Positions 35,349-47,100 of a DNA stretch of 64,000 bases are shown here, in pieces. The stretch is taken from assembly GCA_037576215.1 (NCBI GenBank), contig JBANDB010000005.1:1364001-1428000 (forward strand). The letters are read 5' to 3'. This DNA comes from Armillaria gallica (Eukaryota > Basidiomycota > Agaricomycetes > Agaricales > Physalacriaceae). A program made the position numbers and the translations under genes. The notes beneath the pieces were generated by a model. It worked only from the letters and a program-made list of their open reading frames with translations, did no database searches and had not been told where the DNA came from. Each line of letters opens with the position of its first letter. Positions within the stretch are counted from its first letter, which is position 1.

Positions 35349-38300
35349 GAAAGTGCCTGCTACAGGTGCGGCCCCGACCAAGCACAAGCATGACAGCAAA
35401 GCCATAGGACAGGAAGCTGCTGGCACCCAGGTGGTAAAGAGGGGGCCCAAGGTAACAATGATTGAAATACCCGATGACGAGGATGATGCGTCCTTTCAGC
35501 AATGGCTTGCCATGGGCAGCCCGACCATCTCTCCGAAGCCTCGACAAGCGACACTCCCTATGCCTCCCGAATCCCTGACTCATGAGGTGAAGAGCCTCCC
35601 TAACAAGGGGGTGACCTCGCTAATGGTAGCCATACCTGTAAGGGTTGGTGTGAAGGCTCAGAAGGTCCCCCACTACTGGATGAAGCCCTTCAAGGTCGAT
35701 TGGACTCTACAGGCAATAAGGGAGGCCTCCAGCGATAACACCACTCAGGCGGTCCTTTGCCTCTGGATACACAAAGATCAGCTAGGAGAACTCACCAATA
35801 AGTTACTCCTGGAACTTCACGATGACCCTGAACTAGCCAGAGAAAAACTATACGAACTCCAGGAACCAATTCAGTATATTCGCGCTTCCACCAGCGACCT
35901 AATGATCCTGGTAGTAATCAAACCCTGTACAGGGCGAAAAGTCCTCAGCACGAAAGCACTACTGGACAGCGGTTGTACTGGGAGTGCTATTAATCGCGCT
36001 TACATCGAGGAGCATCAACTCGACACAAAGCAGGCAAAGGTACCAATCCCAGTATACAACGCCGATGGAACTCGTAACCAAGGCGGCGACATCACCGAAT
36101 TTGTAGAAATCTGCCTAACCATTGGCAAACATCAGGAACGAATTGACCTCGCAGTCACCAACCTAGGGAAGAAGGATGTATACCTTGGGCATGATTGGCC
36201 TAAGCACCATAACCCCATAGTCAACTGGAAGACAGGAAATGTGATCTTTGGACGATGCCAATGCGTCACCAATCATGTGGAACTCCCCAACGCAGATCCC
36301 GATGATTGCTGGGATGAAGAACTGGAAGAGGGGGACACCATCCTCACTATACGGATGGAAGAGGAACTGGTTATCCACACCATGCATCATGCCAATGATC
36401 TCGCCACCAAGGCAAACACTGACAAGCCCTGAATGATGTTCAAGGAGCTAGTGCCCAAACACTATCATTCATACCAGGACTTGTTTTCCAAGGAAAGCTT
36501 TGATGAGTTGCCAGGGCGAAAACCGTGGGACCATGCGATTGAGTTAATCCCGAATGCCAAATCTACCCTGGACTGTAAGGTCTATCCCTTGAACTGGAAC
36601 AAACAGGAGCAACTCGACAAGTTCCTCGATGAGAATTTGGAAAGCGGACGTATCTGCCCCTCAAAATCCCCATTTGCCTCCCCCTTCTTCTTCGTCAAGA
36701 AAAAGGACGGCACTCTGCGACCTGTACAAGACTACCGCAAGCTCAATGAGATGACCATTAAGAACCGATATCCATTACCCCTCATTTCTGAGCTCATTGA
36801 CAAACTATGCGGGGCCAAGTACTTTACGAAACTTAATGTTCGTTGGGGATATAACAACGTCAGGATCAAGGAAGGGGATGAACTGAAGGCTGCCTTCCAC
36901 ACAAACCAAGGGCTCTTTGAGCCCACAGTCATGTTTTTCGGCCTCACAAACTCGCCTGCGACATTCCAATGAATGATGAACAACATCTTCAAGGATCTAA
37001 TCGTGGAAGGAAAGGTCACCATCTACCTGGACAACATTCTCATCTTCAGCCGGGACCTGCATGAACACCAACAACTCGTAAAACGGGTCCTACAACGCCT
37101 CCGGGAAAATAAGCTATTTCTAAAGGCCAAGAAGTGCGAATTCGAGGTCCTCGAAACCGAATACCTAGGTGTCATCATCAGCCAGGACTCCATACGCATG
37201 GACCCAATAAAGATTGCAGGGATAGTGGAATGGCCAGCCCCCTGTTGTATGAAGGAACTCCAGTCATTCCTTGGCTTCACAAACTTCTACCACAAATTCA
37301 TAAAGATGTATTCGAAAGTGGTAAAGCCGCTCACGCAGTTCACCAGTAATGCAGAATGGAAATGGGGAGAGGCTCAAGAAAAGGTGTTTCAGGAACTGAA
37401 GAAATGAATGGCCGAGGATGTAATCCTCGCAATCCCAAACAATGAAGACCTATTCCGGGTCGAGGCAGACTCTAGCGAAGGGGCAGTCGGCATGGTGCTT
37501 AGTCAGCAACAGAACAGGATCTGGCAACCGGTCGCCTTCATGTTGAAGTCCCTTAGCGCCACAGAAAGGAACTATGAGATCTATGACAAAGAGTTGTTGG
37601 CAATCATGCTCATGCTCTCTGAGTGGTGTCACTATCTAATGGGTGCTGCCAAAGACGTGGAAATCTGGACGGACCACCAAAATATCCAGTACTTCTGACT
37701 CCTGCAAAAGCTGAACCGAAGACAGGTGCAATGGGTCATGGAGCTGGCCGAGTACCACTTCAAACTCTTCCATAAACCCAGCAGCCAAAACGTCAAGGCC
37801 GACCTACTCTCATGCCGCAGCGACCATGACCAAGGAACCAAGGATAATGATGACATTGTTGTCCTGCAGCCCGCTCACTTCCGAGCACTCATTCTACCCA
37901 TAACCTCTGAAGTACACTCCTGCATCGAAGATGCGACATGACAAGAGGAGCTGTGGGATGAAGGCATTGCAGCCTCCCTAGCTCATGAGCGAGGAATCTC
38001 CTGAGACAAGGGGCTTCTCTATTATGACAGACAGATCTACATACCCTGCAAGAAGGCATTACAGGGCGAAATCATCTTCCAGTACCACAACCACATCACT
38101 GCTGGCCATCTGGGAATTGAAAAAACGAAGGAGCTAGTGCTCCGCAACTACTGGTCACTGAAGCTGAAGAAAGACATAGAAGCCTATGTCAAGGGATGCG
38201 AAACCTGTCAATGAACCAAGACGAGTACCACTGTGAAAGCTGCACCACTTTACCCGAATGCGGTACCAGTTGGACCATGGACCCACATTTCAGTTGACAT

Positions 38301-39561
38301 GATCACGGGCCTCCCAGACTCGAATGGGCATGATGCAATCCTAATGATCATGGACCAATTCTCCAAGGCCATCATCCCAGTCACCTGCAGTACAGAATTG
38401 ACAGACGAAGGGTGGGCCAGAATATTACGAGACCATGTATATGCATGCCATGGTATGCCCCAAGTAGTCATATCCGACCGTGGCCTGCAGTTCATCTCCA
38501 AGTTTATGAAGGAGCTATACTGAATGCTCAACATTACCCAGAATGCGTCCACCACCTTCCACCCACAGACCGACGGGCAAACCGAACGAGTCAACCAGGA
38601 GATCAAAAAGTACCTTCGCATCTTTGTTAATCACCGACAGACCAACTGGAGCGATTGGCTCCCACTTGCCGAATTCGCACACAATAATAGAACTCACAGC
38701 ACAACGGGGAAGAGCCCCTTCATGGTACTCTACAGAAGGAATCCACGAATTGTACCCGACGATCCTCGGTCCACCTCGTTCCAAAATCCGGCAGCGGAAG
38801 ACTTTGTCAAGAACATGACTACTGTTCATGCTGAAACTCAAAAGGCATTGGAAGAAGTGGCTGGAAGGATAAAAGTTCAGTACGACAAGAAAAAGCGGGC
38901 ATCGCATCCGTACCAGGTTGGAGACCGTGTCTGGCTCGATGCCACCAATCTGCACCTTCCCCGTCCAAAGAAGAAGTTGGATGATAAACGAGTAGGACCT
39001 TTCCTTATCATGGAAAAGGCCGGGGCCAGCACCTACAAACTCAAGCTGCCGCCTCATTGGAAGATCCACCCATGGTTCAATGAAAAGCTCTTGACACCAT
39101 ACACGCCCCCGGCATTCCCCAACCAAGAATTGCCACCTCCACCTTCACCTGATCTCATTGAGGATGAAGAAGAGTACGAAGTTGAAGAAGTCCTAGACAC
39201 TCGCCCATGACAAACATGTGGAAGACGGGAACAAAAGTCATGAACCATTACCAACTACTTCGTCAAATGGAAAGGGTGGACATGAGAGCACAACTCATGG
39301 GTGCGGGAAGAAGACATGGAACATGCACAGGAGGCAATTGAGGAATATGAGGCAAAACATCGCCAAGCACACTGCATAGATGCCAATGAACCCATCACGC
39401 TAGACGAAAATAAACACATCATGATGATCCTGGACTTCAAATATGAAGAAATGCCAGAAGGATGGACCAGATTCTATCTTGCCCAAAGAGTTGACAGTAA
39501 ACAGAAGTGGGTCAAGAACCCAGACATTGACAGATGGAGACACCTTATTGAAGAATACTGA
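35349..39561 (+). pseudogene. Gypsy copy 2 pol (PR-RT-RH-IN-chromodomain)
   Basis: Protease: ALLDSGCTGSAINRAYIEEH near 35965. RT: MASPFFFVKKKDG-like block near 36680 (FASPFFFVKKKDGTLRPVQD), FFGLTNSPATFQ near 36940, catalytic box VTIYLDNILIFS near 37017, with Asn in place of the second Asp of YxDD. RNase H: EADSSEGAVGMVLSQQ near 37460, ATERNYEIYDKELLAIM near 37560, VEIWTDHQN near 37660. Integrase: zinc-binding H..H..C..C (HNHITAGHLGIEKTK ... GCETCQ) at 38090-38210; DDE residues in [12 protein letters not shown] (38290), VISDRGLQF (38467), VNQEIKKYLRIF (38590); PFMVLYRRNPRIVP follows. Chromodomain: TITNYFVKWKGW near 39244 and HNSWVREEDMEH. About a dozen in-frame stops, all TGA (for example at 36430, 36970, 37405, 37696, 38212, 38521), hence inactive. 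Confidence 0.92.
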
Positions 39562-39636
39562 AACTTCACCTGGAGCAACACTGATAACGACGAACCCTAA
39601 TGGCAGTTGGGATGCCTGCCTTTAACGAGGGGGTGA

Positions 39637-39997
39637 TGTTACGATTTTTCCATTTTCTTATCAACAGCATCTCAGCATCTCAGCACCTTGGCACAACCAT
39701 GCCATTATCGAATGACCTCAACATTTCCAACAAACCCTGGATCGAAGCCACAGAATGACAGATGGATATATATACACAAATAGCAACAGTTAAGTATATA
39801 AGTAGTGTAGCTCTCAGCCATGCACCCTAGCTTCGAGCTACATCCAATCACACAGACTTTTCTCTTCATGCTTGCTGAGAGTCTATGCATTAGAACCACC
39901 TTGCCTTAACAAACTCCATGGCTCTATCCGCCTGCCCAAAGTGAGAGGCAGTGTCTGTTAAATGCCTTGTTTGTTATTCCCGAGTCCATCCATAACA
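39637..39997 (+). repeat. 3' LTR of Gypsy copy 2
   Basis: 361 bp, partner of 24821-25181; differences between the two are nearly all C/T or G/A. Preceded by the purine tract CGAGGGGGTGA and followed by the target duplication ATATC. Confidence 0.95.
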
Positions 39998-40002
39998 ATA
40001 TC

Positions 40003-42050
40003 AGATACCTCAATTCAAACTCAAACATAAGGAACCAAATCATCAAATCCTGAATTACACATCCTGCACTGAGAAAAGTCAATGTCTTCATCATATCTTT
40101 ATTTAGATGCAGGGAGTCAAACCCTTTGCAGGATCCCTCCATACATGAGAGCAACCGAGACATGGGAATTCACAGTAAGAAGATCATTGGATACACAAAA
40201 AGGACCCAACCAGTTGTGTGTTTTCTGTCATTATTTTCCATGATACAGCCAAAACTTCATGAGGGTGTTGGAAAAGAAAGACAAGAAAGACTGCCCACAC
40301 AATTAGGATGTCAGGAATTGAATCCTTGGCAACGCACATAGCACCCCTTCCCTATATCCCTATGCACCAAGAAGCAGCCCTTTGTTTGATCTCTGGGAAC
40401 AGTCCGACATGCATTTCATCAAATCAAACAATGAGTATTAGGAAAGGACTTTTCTAGGGTGATCTGAACTGCTTTGAACAAATTTTCTAAACTGCAGTGT
40501 TCATTTGGATATAGGGAACCAAACCCTACAGGAGAATATTCCAGCTTAGCTATATATGTACACAGGAAACCTGAGCATGGTTCTCATTAACAGGGAGGCC
40601 CATAGAATCAGACGATCCAAGACCATCAACCACAGCAGCAAATCCCCTCAGAGTTGGAACACAAAAAGCAATTATGATTTTTGAATGGCACTCTGATATG
40701 AGGAATCGAACCCCGAGATGTGTTCTTAGCCGTTATACCAGAAGACACAGTTGAATTCTTCCAACCTTGTGGCAAGGCTTGAAAATGGAAGTGCTTGTCG
40801 CAAAGAGAACAGTGTCATATCTACCGCACTGGGAAATGATGGTATGCAGCAAAGGCCCTAACACTGTGAATCAAATGCAAATGCGGAATGAATGAGAATA
40901 CTTAGCCTGTGGGAAAAAGTCACCGTGCACCTTTATAGTCGGATATAGGGGATTGAACCCCAAGCCACTGTAATAGGCCATTAGACAATACTATCCATAT
41001 TTTACTTTCAGCAAAAGAACAATTTTGATGAAGTTCACACCCCTTCCTTGTCATGCTATCCAATGGTAAGATATCCAGTCAGGCATCGACAGTTATCAGT
41101 CAGAAATGGATGCATGAGAATTATATTCAACTTCTTCCACATGGTTTAGTATCACTGGAGTAAAGTAAGGCTCCGCTTGGTGCTACCTGCATTAGCATTC
41201 CTGTTACCAGTCACATACCAAAGTACATGCATGACTTTACATTAATTGTCTGCTGACACACCAGCTACACTTGATTCTGAAGCCACATATCATCACAAGT
41301 AATTAAATTTAAACTTGGCAAGACCATAAAGCTACTTACAATTCCAGTCAGGCTATAGATATCGGTGGTATGAGGCCCACTGAGATCACGTCAACAGTCA
41401 TGGCTGTGCCTTTGCTGAGGGATGCCTAAAGCCATGTGCAATGAAAGTCAGTCAAACCACCAGGAAATACGCAAATGACAGATGGGTTATTGAAGAAGAA
41501 TGCTGGACAAGGGCATCAGCCAGTGGTGTAAACAAAACAAAAAGACATGCTTGGCGAGCCAGCACATTGACACATTCAACTCCATCCTCTACATCTCCTC
41601 CTGCAAGGATGTCCAACAGCTGAAACCATCCCATGTTGCCATGTTGTCAGCGGTCGCAGAGGGATCAAACCGTGTTTATTATCAACATATACACCGATAC
41701 CAAAGGAGACTTAGACCAGGGAGGTAGATTTGAATGAAGTACTGGGAATGATGCTGTTAACCTTCTGGAGAAGATATGAGTAGAGGTTGTTCATTGTGCC
41801 GATGACAAGACATCTCTGTAATGAAGCTAGACTCGCAGAAGGTATTCTCAAGGCCAGATCCAGACAAGACTAGGGTAATGATATTAGATACCAATCATTG
41901 GAGAGCGAAGAAGGAGCAAGCAAGGTGATGAAAACTGGAAGAGCATCATTGAAAGACATGATGGTCATTGGAAGGAAGGCGACGGTGCATTATGCGTGAC
42001 AATCAATGATGCAATGTGTCCTCGTCAGTCTTATTCACACCACACACAGT
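40003..42050. repeat. Right part of array module M1
   Basis: Homologous to M2: 40060-40340 matches 42500-42770; 41080-41420 matches 44532-44880 (shared ATGCATGAGAATTATATTCA-like block, ACGCTACCTGCA, CAGTCAGGCTATAGATAT); 41560-41650 matches 45040-45110. Part of it also matches 58980-59160. On the minus strand a possible 5' splice site (GTAAGTA near 41340) is shared with M2 and with the copy at 59 kb. No protein family is recognised. Confidence 0.6.
40112..40961 (-). repeat. Cluster 1 of tRNA-like B-box units (5)
   Basis: Minus-strand sequences of the type GGGTTCRANNCC (the tRNA T-arm/pol III B box) at 40112-40124, 40314-40325, 40514-40526, 40702-40714 and 40948-40961, spaced 202, 200, 188 and 246 bp. 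The units at 40.70 and 40.95 kb also have a D-arm/A-box-like block upstream (GGTATAACGGCTAAGAAC; TTGTCTAATGGCC). The one at 40.95 kb can close GGATA with TATCC. Each is only about 55 nt and lacks room for an anticodon arm, so they are not ordinary tRNA genes. Confidence 0.5.
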
Positions 42051-42073
42051 CTGGAATTGCACCATCCCAAGTA

Positions 42074-42481
42074 TCACATATCTGAGCAATACTCTATGGC
42101 TGCACTCCAGGCGAGGTCCTTGATTTGGAACAGGGAAGGGTACCCAAGGCATTGGTATGTGCACCATCCCACAATATCAAGCTGATTATATGTGCATCTA
42201 TCTATGTCCATAAGTTGAGTTCCAATTACCAAGATTGATGCTTTCGCAATTACCCCTTTTTGTGGTAGCAATACATTCAAGCATGATAATCTAGAACTAG
42301 TGTCCTCCACACCAATCACATACGAGCCCACCTTGAGATTCAAATTATGCTCACAGGTTAAAATTCCCAGTCCTGGTCTGATAGCCCATCCTGTGAAATC
42401 GCCTTGGGAAATGTTGTGATATCCCATGGAGGGAAAACAAAATCCAACCTCAAAAATGAATGACAAAAATAAAATAGCCAA
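42074..42481 (-). CDS. Conserved-looking ORF of array module, function unknown
   Basis: A 135-codon minus-strand frame. Its middle reads YHNISQGDFTGWAIRPGLGI, then LTCEHNLNLKVGSYVIGVED and LVIGTQLMDI. The paralogous segment of M1 (24590-24810) keeps the same words in broken frames (ISQGDFIGW, LVIGTWLMDI), which suggests past coding selection. It could equally be an exon plus retained intron, since a GTGGGC donor-like site follows LNLK. No family recognised. Confidence 0.3.
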   Translation of the reverse strand: MAILFLSFIFEVGFCFPSMGYHNISQGDFTGWAIRPGLGILTCEHNLNLKVGSYVIGVEDTSSRLSCLNVLLPQKGVIAKASILVIGTQLMDIDRCTYNQLDIVGWCTYQCLGYPSLFQIKDLAWSAAIEYCSDM

Positions 42482-42546
42482 TTATAAACCTCACAGAGTG
42501 AGAAAAAACAAAAATTGATCAAGCATTCCATACCAACTCGGATGTA

Positions 42547-42748
42547 GGGAGTCAAACCCTTCATGGCAGCCATTTATCAACCGAGATATGAGGTATTCAC
42601 AGTAAGGTCATCAGAAGCACAAAGAACCATTCATGGTCATACCAGTTCTGCATCCACATTGTTTTCTTTCGCACATTACTACCCAGGTCTCCCAGGGTAT
42701 TAGGGAAAAAAATCCTGAGAAATGTATATGATATCAGGAATTGAACCC
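42547..42748 (-). repeat. Cluster 2 of tRNA-like B-box units (2)
   Basis: B-box-like sequences at 42547-42559 and 42737-42748 (190 bp apart), corresponding one to one to the first two units of cluster 1 including flanking sequence. Confidence 0.5.
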
Positions 42749-43017
42749 TCAGGGAAACATGCAGCACCCCAGTGAAAGAAATAGCACTTCATGTAATGGA
42801 ATGACATGGCAAGGATTTTGTAAAACCAAGCAGGAAACACCACCCTAACTGCTGTGAATAAAAATTAGCATATAGTTCACATATGTGGATGTATAGATTC
42901 AAATGTTTCACATTGTACACTGCAGCTGAGCCATATAGCCACAGGAGAGCTACCATGCGGAAAGATGTGCAAGGACCATGACATCAGCAGTATCAAAACA
43001 ATTTCTAGTGACATGTC

Positions 43018-44531
43018 AGGCCAGGAGAATTTTGCATTTTTGAGTTGCATGCTTGTGTTCACTTGCATTTATTTGTGTTTCATTTGTGTTTCATTTGTTA
43101 TCATTTGCATTTCCTATCAATGTGTTTATGACATCATCAATGCATGTTGGTACATATGAATGCGAGGAAAATATACACACCAGACTACTTCTGATGCTTT
43201 TTTGATCCTTGAGAGTTTTCACCACTGTTCTGGATGGATTTCAGTGTCCAGTTCAGTATTTGAGACATAATAAACAATAATTTACCTACCTATGAGGCCC
43301 CCTCAGAAGGTCCAATGATCTGTTTGCACCACAATACTATCAGAAAATCAGTGGAAGCCCACACACAAGTCAAATTATGTGAACACATGCACCAATGGAG
43401 GTAATGCAAGTGTTTCAATCACAAACGCATGCATTGACATGATTTATGCATGCATTTGAAAGTGAATGCATGCGTTTTAACATTTCTCACAAGTGTTTAA
43501 GCACGAACGCAAAGGGTAAAATATCTAATGCATGCATTACAAGGTGAACGCAAATGAATGCTAATGTGACAGACCTGTCACGTTTGCGTTTGACACTAAT
43601 TTAAATCGAGTTCAACTCCAGTGTCACTAGCTTTCTACCCATTACCATCTTGTTTGATTAATCTGTGTACTTATTTGCATACTGATTTTCTATAGACTAT
43701 CATCTGCTGAGTTAGAATCACCATCCCTCAATTTGCAATGGGTATGCTTAGCTGGTGGCTGATATTCCTCACTATCATCGGTGGGTCTTAGCTCAATGGA
43801 TTCTGCTGGAATTTTGGATGCAGCCCACCCCTTTCTCATGCCCTTTCTCAGCAATGTAGGACTTAGGGGTGTTCACCTTTGCATTTGTTCCCTCACCTCT
43901 TCCTTCTCTAGCTTGGTTTTGTGCCATTTCACTATCTCCTCTTTATCATATTCTGGCCCTACCTGTGAAATTTTCAGTCCCACTATGCTCACTTTATTTC
44001 CTGGAAGCTTACTTCAAGTTCCGACTTGTTTCCTTCATGAGTATCCTTCTCTTCCTCCGGTCCATGGCTATTCCAAGGATACCAATTATCCTGGTGCATG
44101 CCAATGTCTAATCCCCATTGATGGTTGCCTGCAATTCCTGCATCCTCCAAAGTGTCAAACATTCTCTTCTCCAGTATGACGAGAGCCTCCATGTCAACAT
44201 CGACCACATTGGCCTTATTTTCCCATTTGTAGTGTGCCCAGTAAAATTAACCAATCGCTCCCATGCCTTTTCAATAGCAAAACAATCAGCGCTCTCGCTT
44301 TCAGACATGGGAGGACATGCTTCATCCTGTAAGAACAGGTCTTGATGCCTGTATGCAATGACAAGTGTTCGTGCATGGGACATAGTGAGACCAGAGTCGA
44401 TCATGTCACGCATGCAAATGATGTCACACTCAAAACGCAAATGCATTTGATCGAATACAAATGCAAATGTAAATGGAAACTCGCAAGGGAATGCAAGCAT
44501 GCAAGGGGAAAATGCAAAATTCTACGTGCCC
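43018..44531. mobile_element. DNA transposon with GCATGC-rich inverted termini
   Basis: 1514 bp. Left end AGGCCAGGAGAATTTTGC and right end (reverse complement) GGGCACGTAGAATTTTGC. Both ends continue with TGCATGC/TTTGCATTT repeats (43030-43120, 44400-44525), and CGCATGC-type motifs recur inside (43390-43570). Flanking 8-mers GACATGTC and GACAGTTC are similar, a possible decayed target duplication. The homologous place in M1 (near 41085) has no insert. The same termini occur on the element at 53565-54667. Superfamily uncertain (hAT or Mutator-like). Confidence 0.6.
43985..44410 (-). pseudogene. ORF inside the GCATGC-rich element, unknown function
   Basis: Two minus-strand frames join by a 1-nt shift near 44235. 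The first reads MSHARTLVIAYRHQDLF and ESADCFAIEKAWERLV. The second reads WENKANVVDVDMEALVILEK, GNHQWGLDIGMHQDNWYPW and ends EVSFQEIK. The composition is protein-like, but I cannot name the family, and it has no recognisable transposase triad. It may be captured host sequence or a transposon accessory gene. Confidence 0.3.
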
Positions 44532-45881
44532 GACAGTTCTTAGTTGGAAGTGGATGTATGAGAATTATATTGAACTTCCAAGTGCATGGGTACCAGTGGA
44601 ATAAAGTAAAGCTTCGCTCGACGCTACCTGCACTGATATTCCCCCAATTAGTTATACACCAAAGTGCTTGCATGGTGCAGCTCTTTCGCTTTCTAGTCCC
44701 ACTCGAATCTGAAGCTACATGTCATCATGAGTAAACAAAACTCGACGAGACGATCAAGGTACTTACTTTTTGTTGTTTACCAATTCCGGTCAGGCTGTAG
44801 ATATGGGCAGTAGAAGAAGATGCACCGAGGTCATGTCAACAGTCCCTGCCATACTTATGCTGAGGGACAATAAAAGGTGGGTAACCATGCCTTCAAATTC
44901 TCAGTATGAAATCAGATGGAGCACAAGAAAAAGTACAAATGACAGACATGTCCTTGAGGGAGAATGCAGGACAAGGGATTGTTAGAACATGAGCCAGTGG
45001 CATAGACGAAAAGAAAAGACGTACTTGGTGAGACAAGCCATTGTCACATTCAACTCCATCCTCTGCGTGTCCTCCTGCAAGAATGTTCAATGGCCAGAAC
45101 CATCCCAGGTCACTGTGTGGTAGGTAACCCAGAGAAATCAAGTTGTGTTTATTATATCTGCTTCTGCCAATACCGAAGGAGATTAAAGCTGGGGAGGTGG
45201 GTTCAGTCAAAGCTACTGGGAATAATGCTGCTAATATTCCGGTGAAGCCATGAGCCGAGGCTGTCCACCACGCTGACAAGACATCTATGCGATGAGGCCA
45301 GACTTGCGGAAGGTTTGCTCGAGACCAGATCAAATCCGACTGGGGTCACAATGCCAACCATATGAACCACAGATGGAATGAGCACAAGACACAACGGAAG
45401 CTAGAAGACCATTATTGAGAGACATGGTGGTCGATGGAAGAAAGGCGATGTCGAGTTAGGCATGACAATCAATGATGTAACATGTCCTTGTCACTCTCTT
45501 CATGCGACACATGCCTATCTTTGATCTGGAATTGCACCATCCCAAGTATCTCGTCTCTAAGCATCCCTCACAATACGCAGTGCATATCTCAGCCAGAGAG
45601 TGGAAAATCTACTATGGCCGGGCTCAAGCCAAGGTCACTGATTTGAAAGAGAAGAGGGCACCGGTACATGTGGTATCAAGTTGACTACATGCGCATGTAT
45701 CTGCACACACCTTGCTCTCTCACTCACACACAACACTACTCTCCAGGACGATACACCTTACGCATAACACGGTCTATTCTCGGGCTTGCTGAACATTGTC
45801 TCTGACATGAACCAGAGATGATGCTTCATTGTGTTTTGGCAAGCCATATGAGCCACACATGGTGTAAAGATCGACGGCGTG

Positions 45882-46217
45882 TCATGCTGCTTTCTGTATC
45901 CTGGTCCTGTCAACATCTTGGCGAACTGGCACATAACTATTCAGTACTAGCAGTACTTCAGTTGCCCCAGCGATCCACCGAGGAAAATGAGCCTGAGCAT
46001 TCTTGCGAATATAATGTCTCACTGCCTTCGGTATCCGCACCGACTTGAAAGGTTCTGAACTCATTGCTTTCATAGCATAGAGATATCTCAAGACTTCAAT
46101 CGCATCAGCCGTCTCATGAATGTTTGTAAACGTGGATTGAGACTTACCACAAAGTATTGTATGACCATTTTGTAACACAGGACACAAAGAAAAGACATTG
46201 AGAAGCGAGCGAGACAA
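45882..46217 (-). CDS. Hypothetical ORF in module M3
   Basis: 111 codons on the minus strand. The segment reads IHETADAIEVLRYLYAMKAM, then RIPKAVRHYIRKNAQAHFPR and GATEVLLVLNSYVPVRQ. It looks protein-like (mixed amphipathic helices, basic patch) but I recognise no family. It probably is one exon of a decayed gene; a GTAAGT-like donor lies just downstream of its N-terminal part near 46140. Confidence 0.3.
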   Translation of the reverse strand: MSRSLLNVFSLCPVLQNGHTILCGKSQSTFTNIHETADAIEVLRYLYAMKAMSSEPFKSVRIPKAVRHYIRKNAQAHFPRWIAGATEVLLVLNSYVPVRQDVDRTRIQKAA

Positions 46218-46345
46218 AGGTAAACTGCAACTGCACCATCACGGAAATCTACCTCACATCATCGGAACACCCAATCCTACTTGCCAAAAACCAAAGACCA
46301 TAAGATGAACAAAACCTGTGAACAACCCAATTAATGGTGATATAA

Positions 46346-47044
46346 GGAATAGAACCCTACCCTCCCAACTACATGGAAGTCAGCTTCTTGGCTATATCCC
46401 TGCCAACAACAACAACAATGTGGCTACACAAAACAAGTGCTTGGGGGGATGAAAAACAGTCCATTCCAAAAACAGGCCATGCTCTGAAATTGAACCCACA
46501 GCGATGTTATACAATAAAGAATTAAAAATGATACAATCTGAATTGACAAACCTCGAATTCTAGGCAGCACCCAAACCTTACCAGAAAGTGTTTTAATTTT
46601 GCACCCGTTGAATAAAAAGAGGGCACAAAACTGACAAATTGAGATATAGGGAATCGAACCCCAGCAGGGAAAGAATGCATCTCAGCTGCATATCCACAAT
46701 TACCTCGTGATAAGATGAGGTGAGATGTGAAAGGTCTTGCATCCATCTGTGTACGATATTCTGATATACGGACTCAAGCCGAGAGACAGAGAAGATGTAG
46801 TTGTGACTTATCCATGATCGTCGCACCCTGGCATATGTTCAATTGGAAATGACAGATCCTAGCCAGATAGTTATTCACAAGCACATGAGGTAGAAGAGAA
46901 CTACACAATCCCTTCTGCACAGCAAGAAATGTTTATGGGGAATTATGGGCAGACGAAATGAAACGATCAAATAACAAATACTGATAGTCATGTAGCAAAA
47001 GCAGCTACAAGATACATGGCCATTGGATGTAGGGACTCAAACCC
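46346..47044 (-). repeat. Cluster 3 of tRNA-like B-box units (3 or more)
   Basis: B-box-like sequences at 46346-46357, 46649-46662 and 47032-47044, all minus strand. Weaker candidates lie near 46490 and 46770. The last one, with GACCAATGGCTATTTC upstream, corresponds to the unit at 57.34 kb, which has GACGGCTAACTC. Confidence 0.45.
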
Positions 47045-47100
47045 TTAGGCTGCCTCACAGAAATAGCCATTGGTCAATGACATCCATATATTATACATGC

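Larger units (their letters stand above)
24816..40002 (+). mobile_element. Ty3/Gypsy chromovirus, copy 2 (younger), with nested element
   Basis: A plus-strand LTR element of about 9.4 kb split by a 5.8-kb insertion. It has two 361-bp LTRs (24821-25181, 39637-39997) and a perfect target duplication ATATC (24816-24820 and 39998-40002). Order: LTR, PBS, leader with short hydrophobic ORFs, gag, CCHC knuckle, [nested element 29558-35348], protease, RT, RNase H, integrase, chromodomain, purine tract (CGAGGGGGTGA before 39637), LTR. The LTRs differ at about two dozen positions, nearly all transitions, so it is not recent. It inserted into array module M1, whose two halves flank it. CpG content is clearly higher than in its surroundings. 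Confidence 0.96.
42051..45515. repeat. Array module M2 (interrupted by a 1.5-kb element)
   Basis: Second copy of the module; about 2 kb without the inserted element at 43018-44531. It begins at CTGGAATTGCACCATCCCAA (42050), which recurs at 45527 as the start of the next module, so the array is head to tail. Confidence 0.6.
45516..47100. repeat. Array module M3
   Basis: Starts with the module landmark CTGGAATTGCACCATCCCAA (near 45527) and contains its own B-box cluster. Less similar to M1/M2 after 46.2 kb. Confidence 0.45.

Noticed and set aside
24821..39997. Active, recently inserted Gypsy
   Set aside because: LTRs differ at about two dozen positions and gag/pol have many stops; the perfect ATATC duplication only shows the ends are original.
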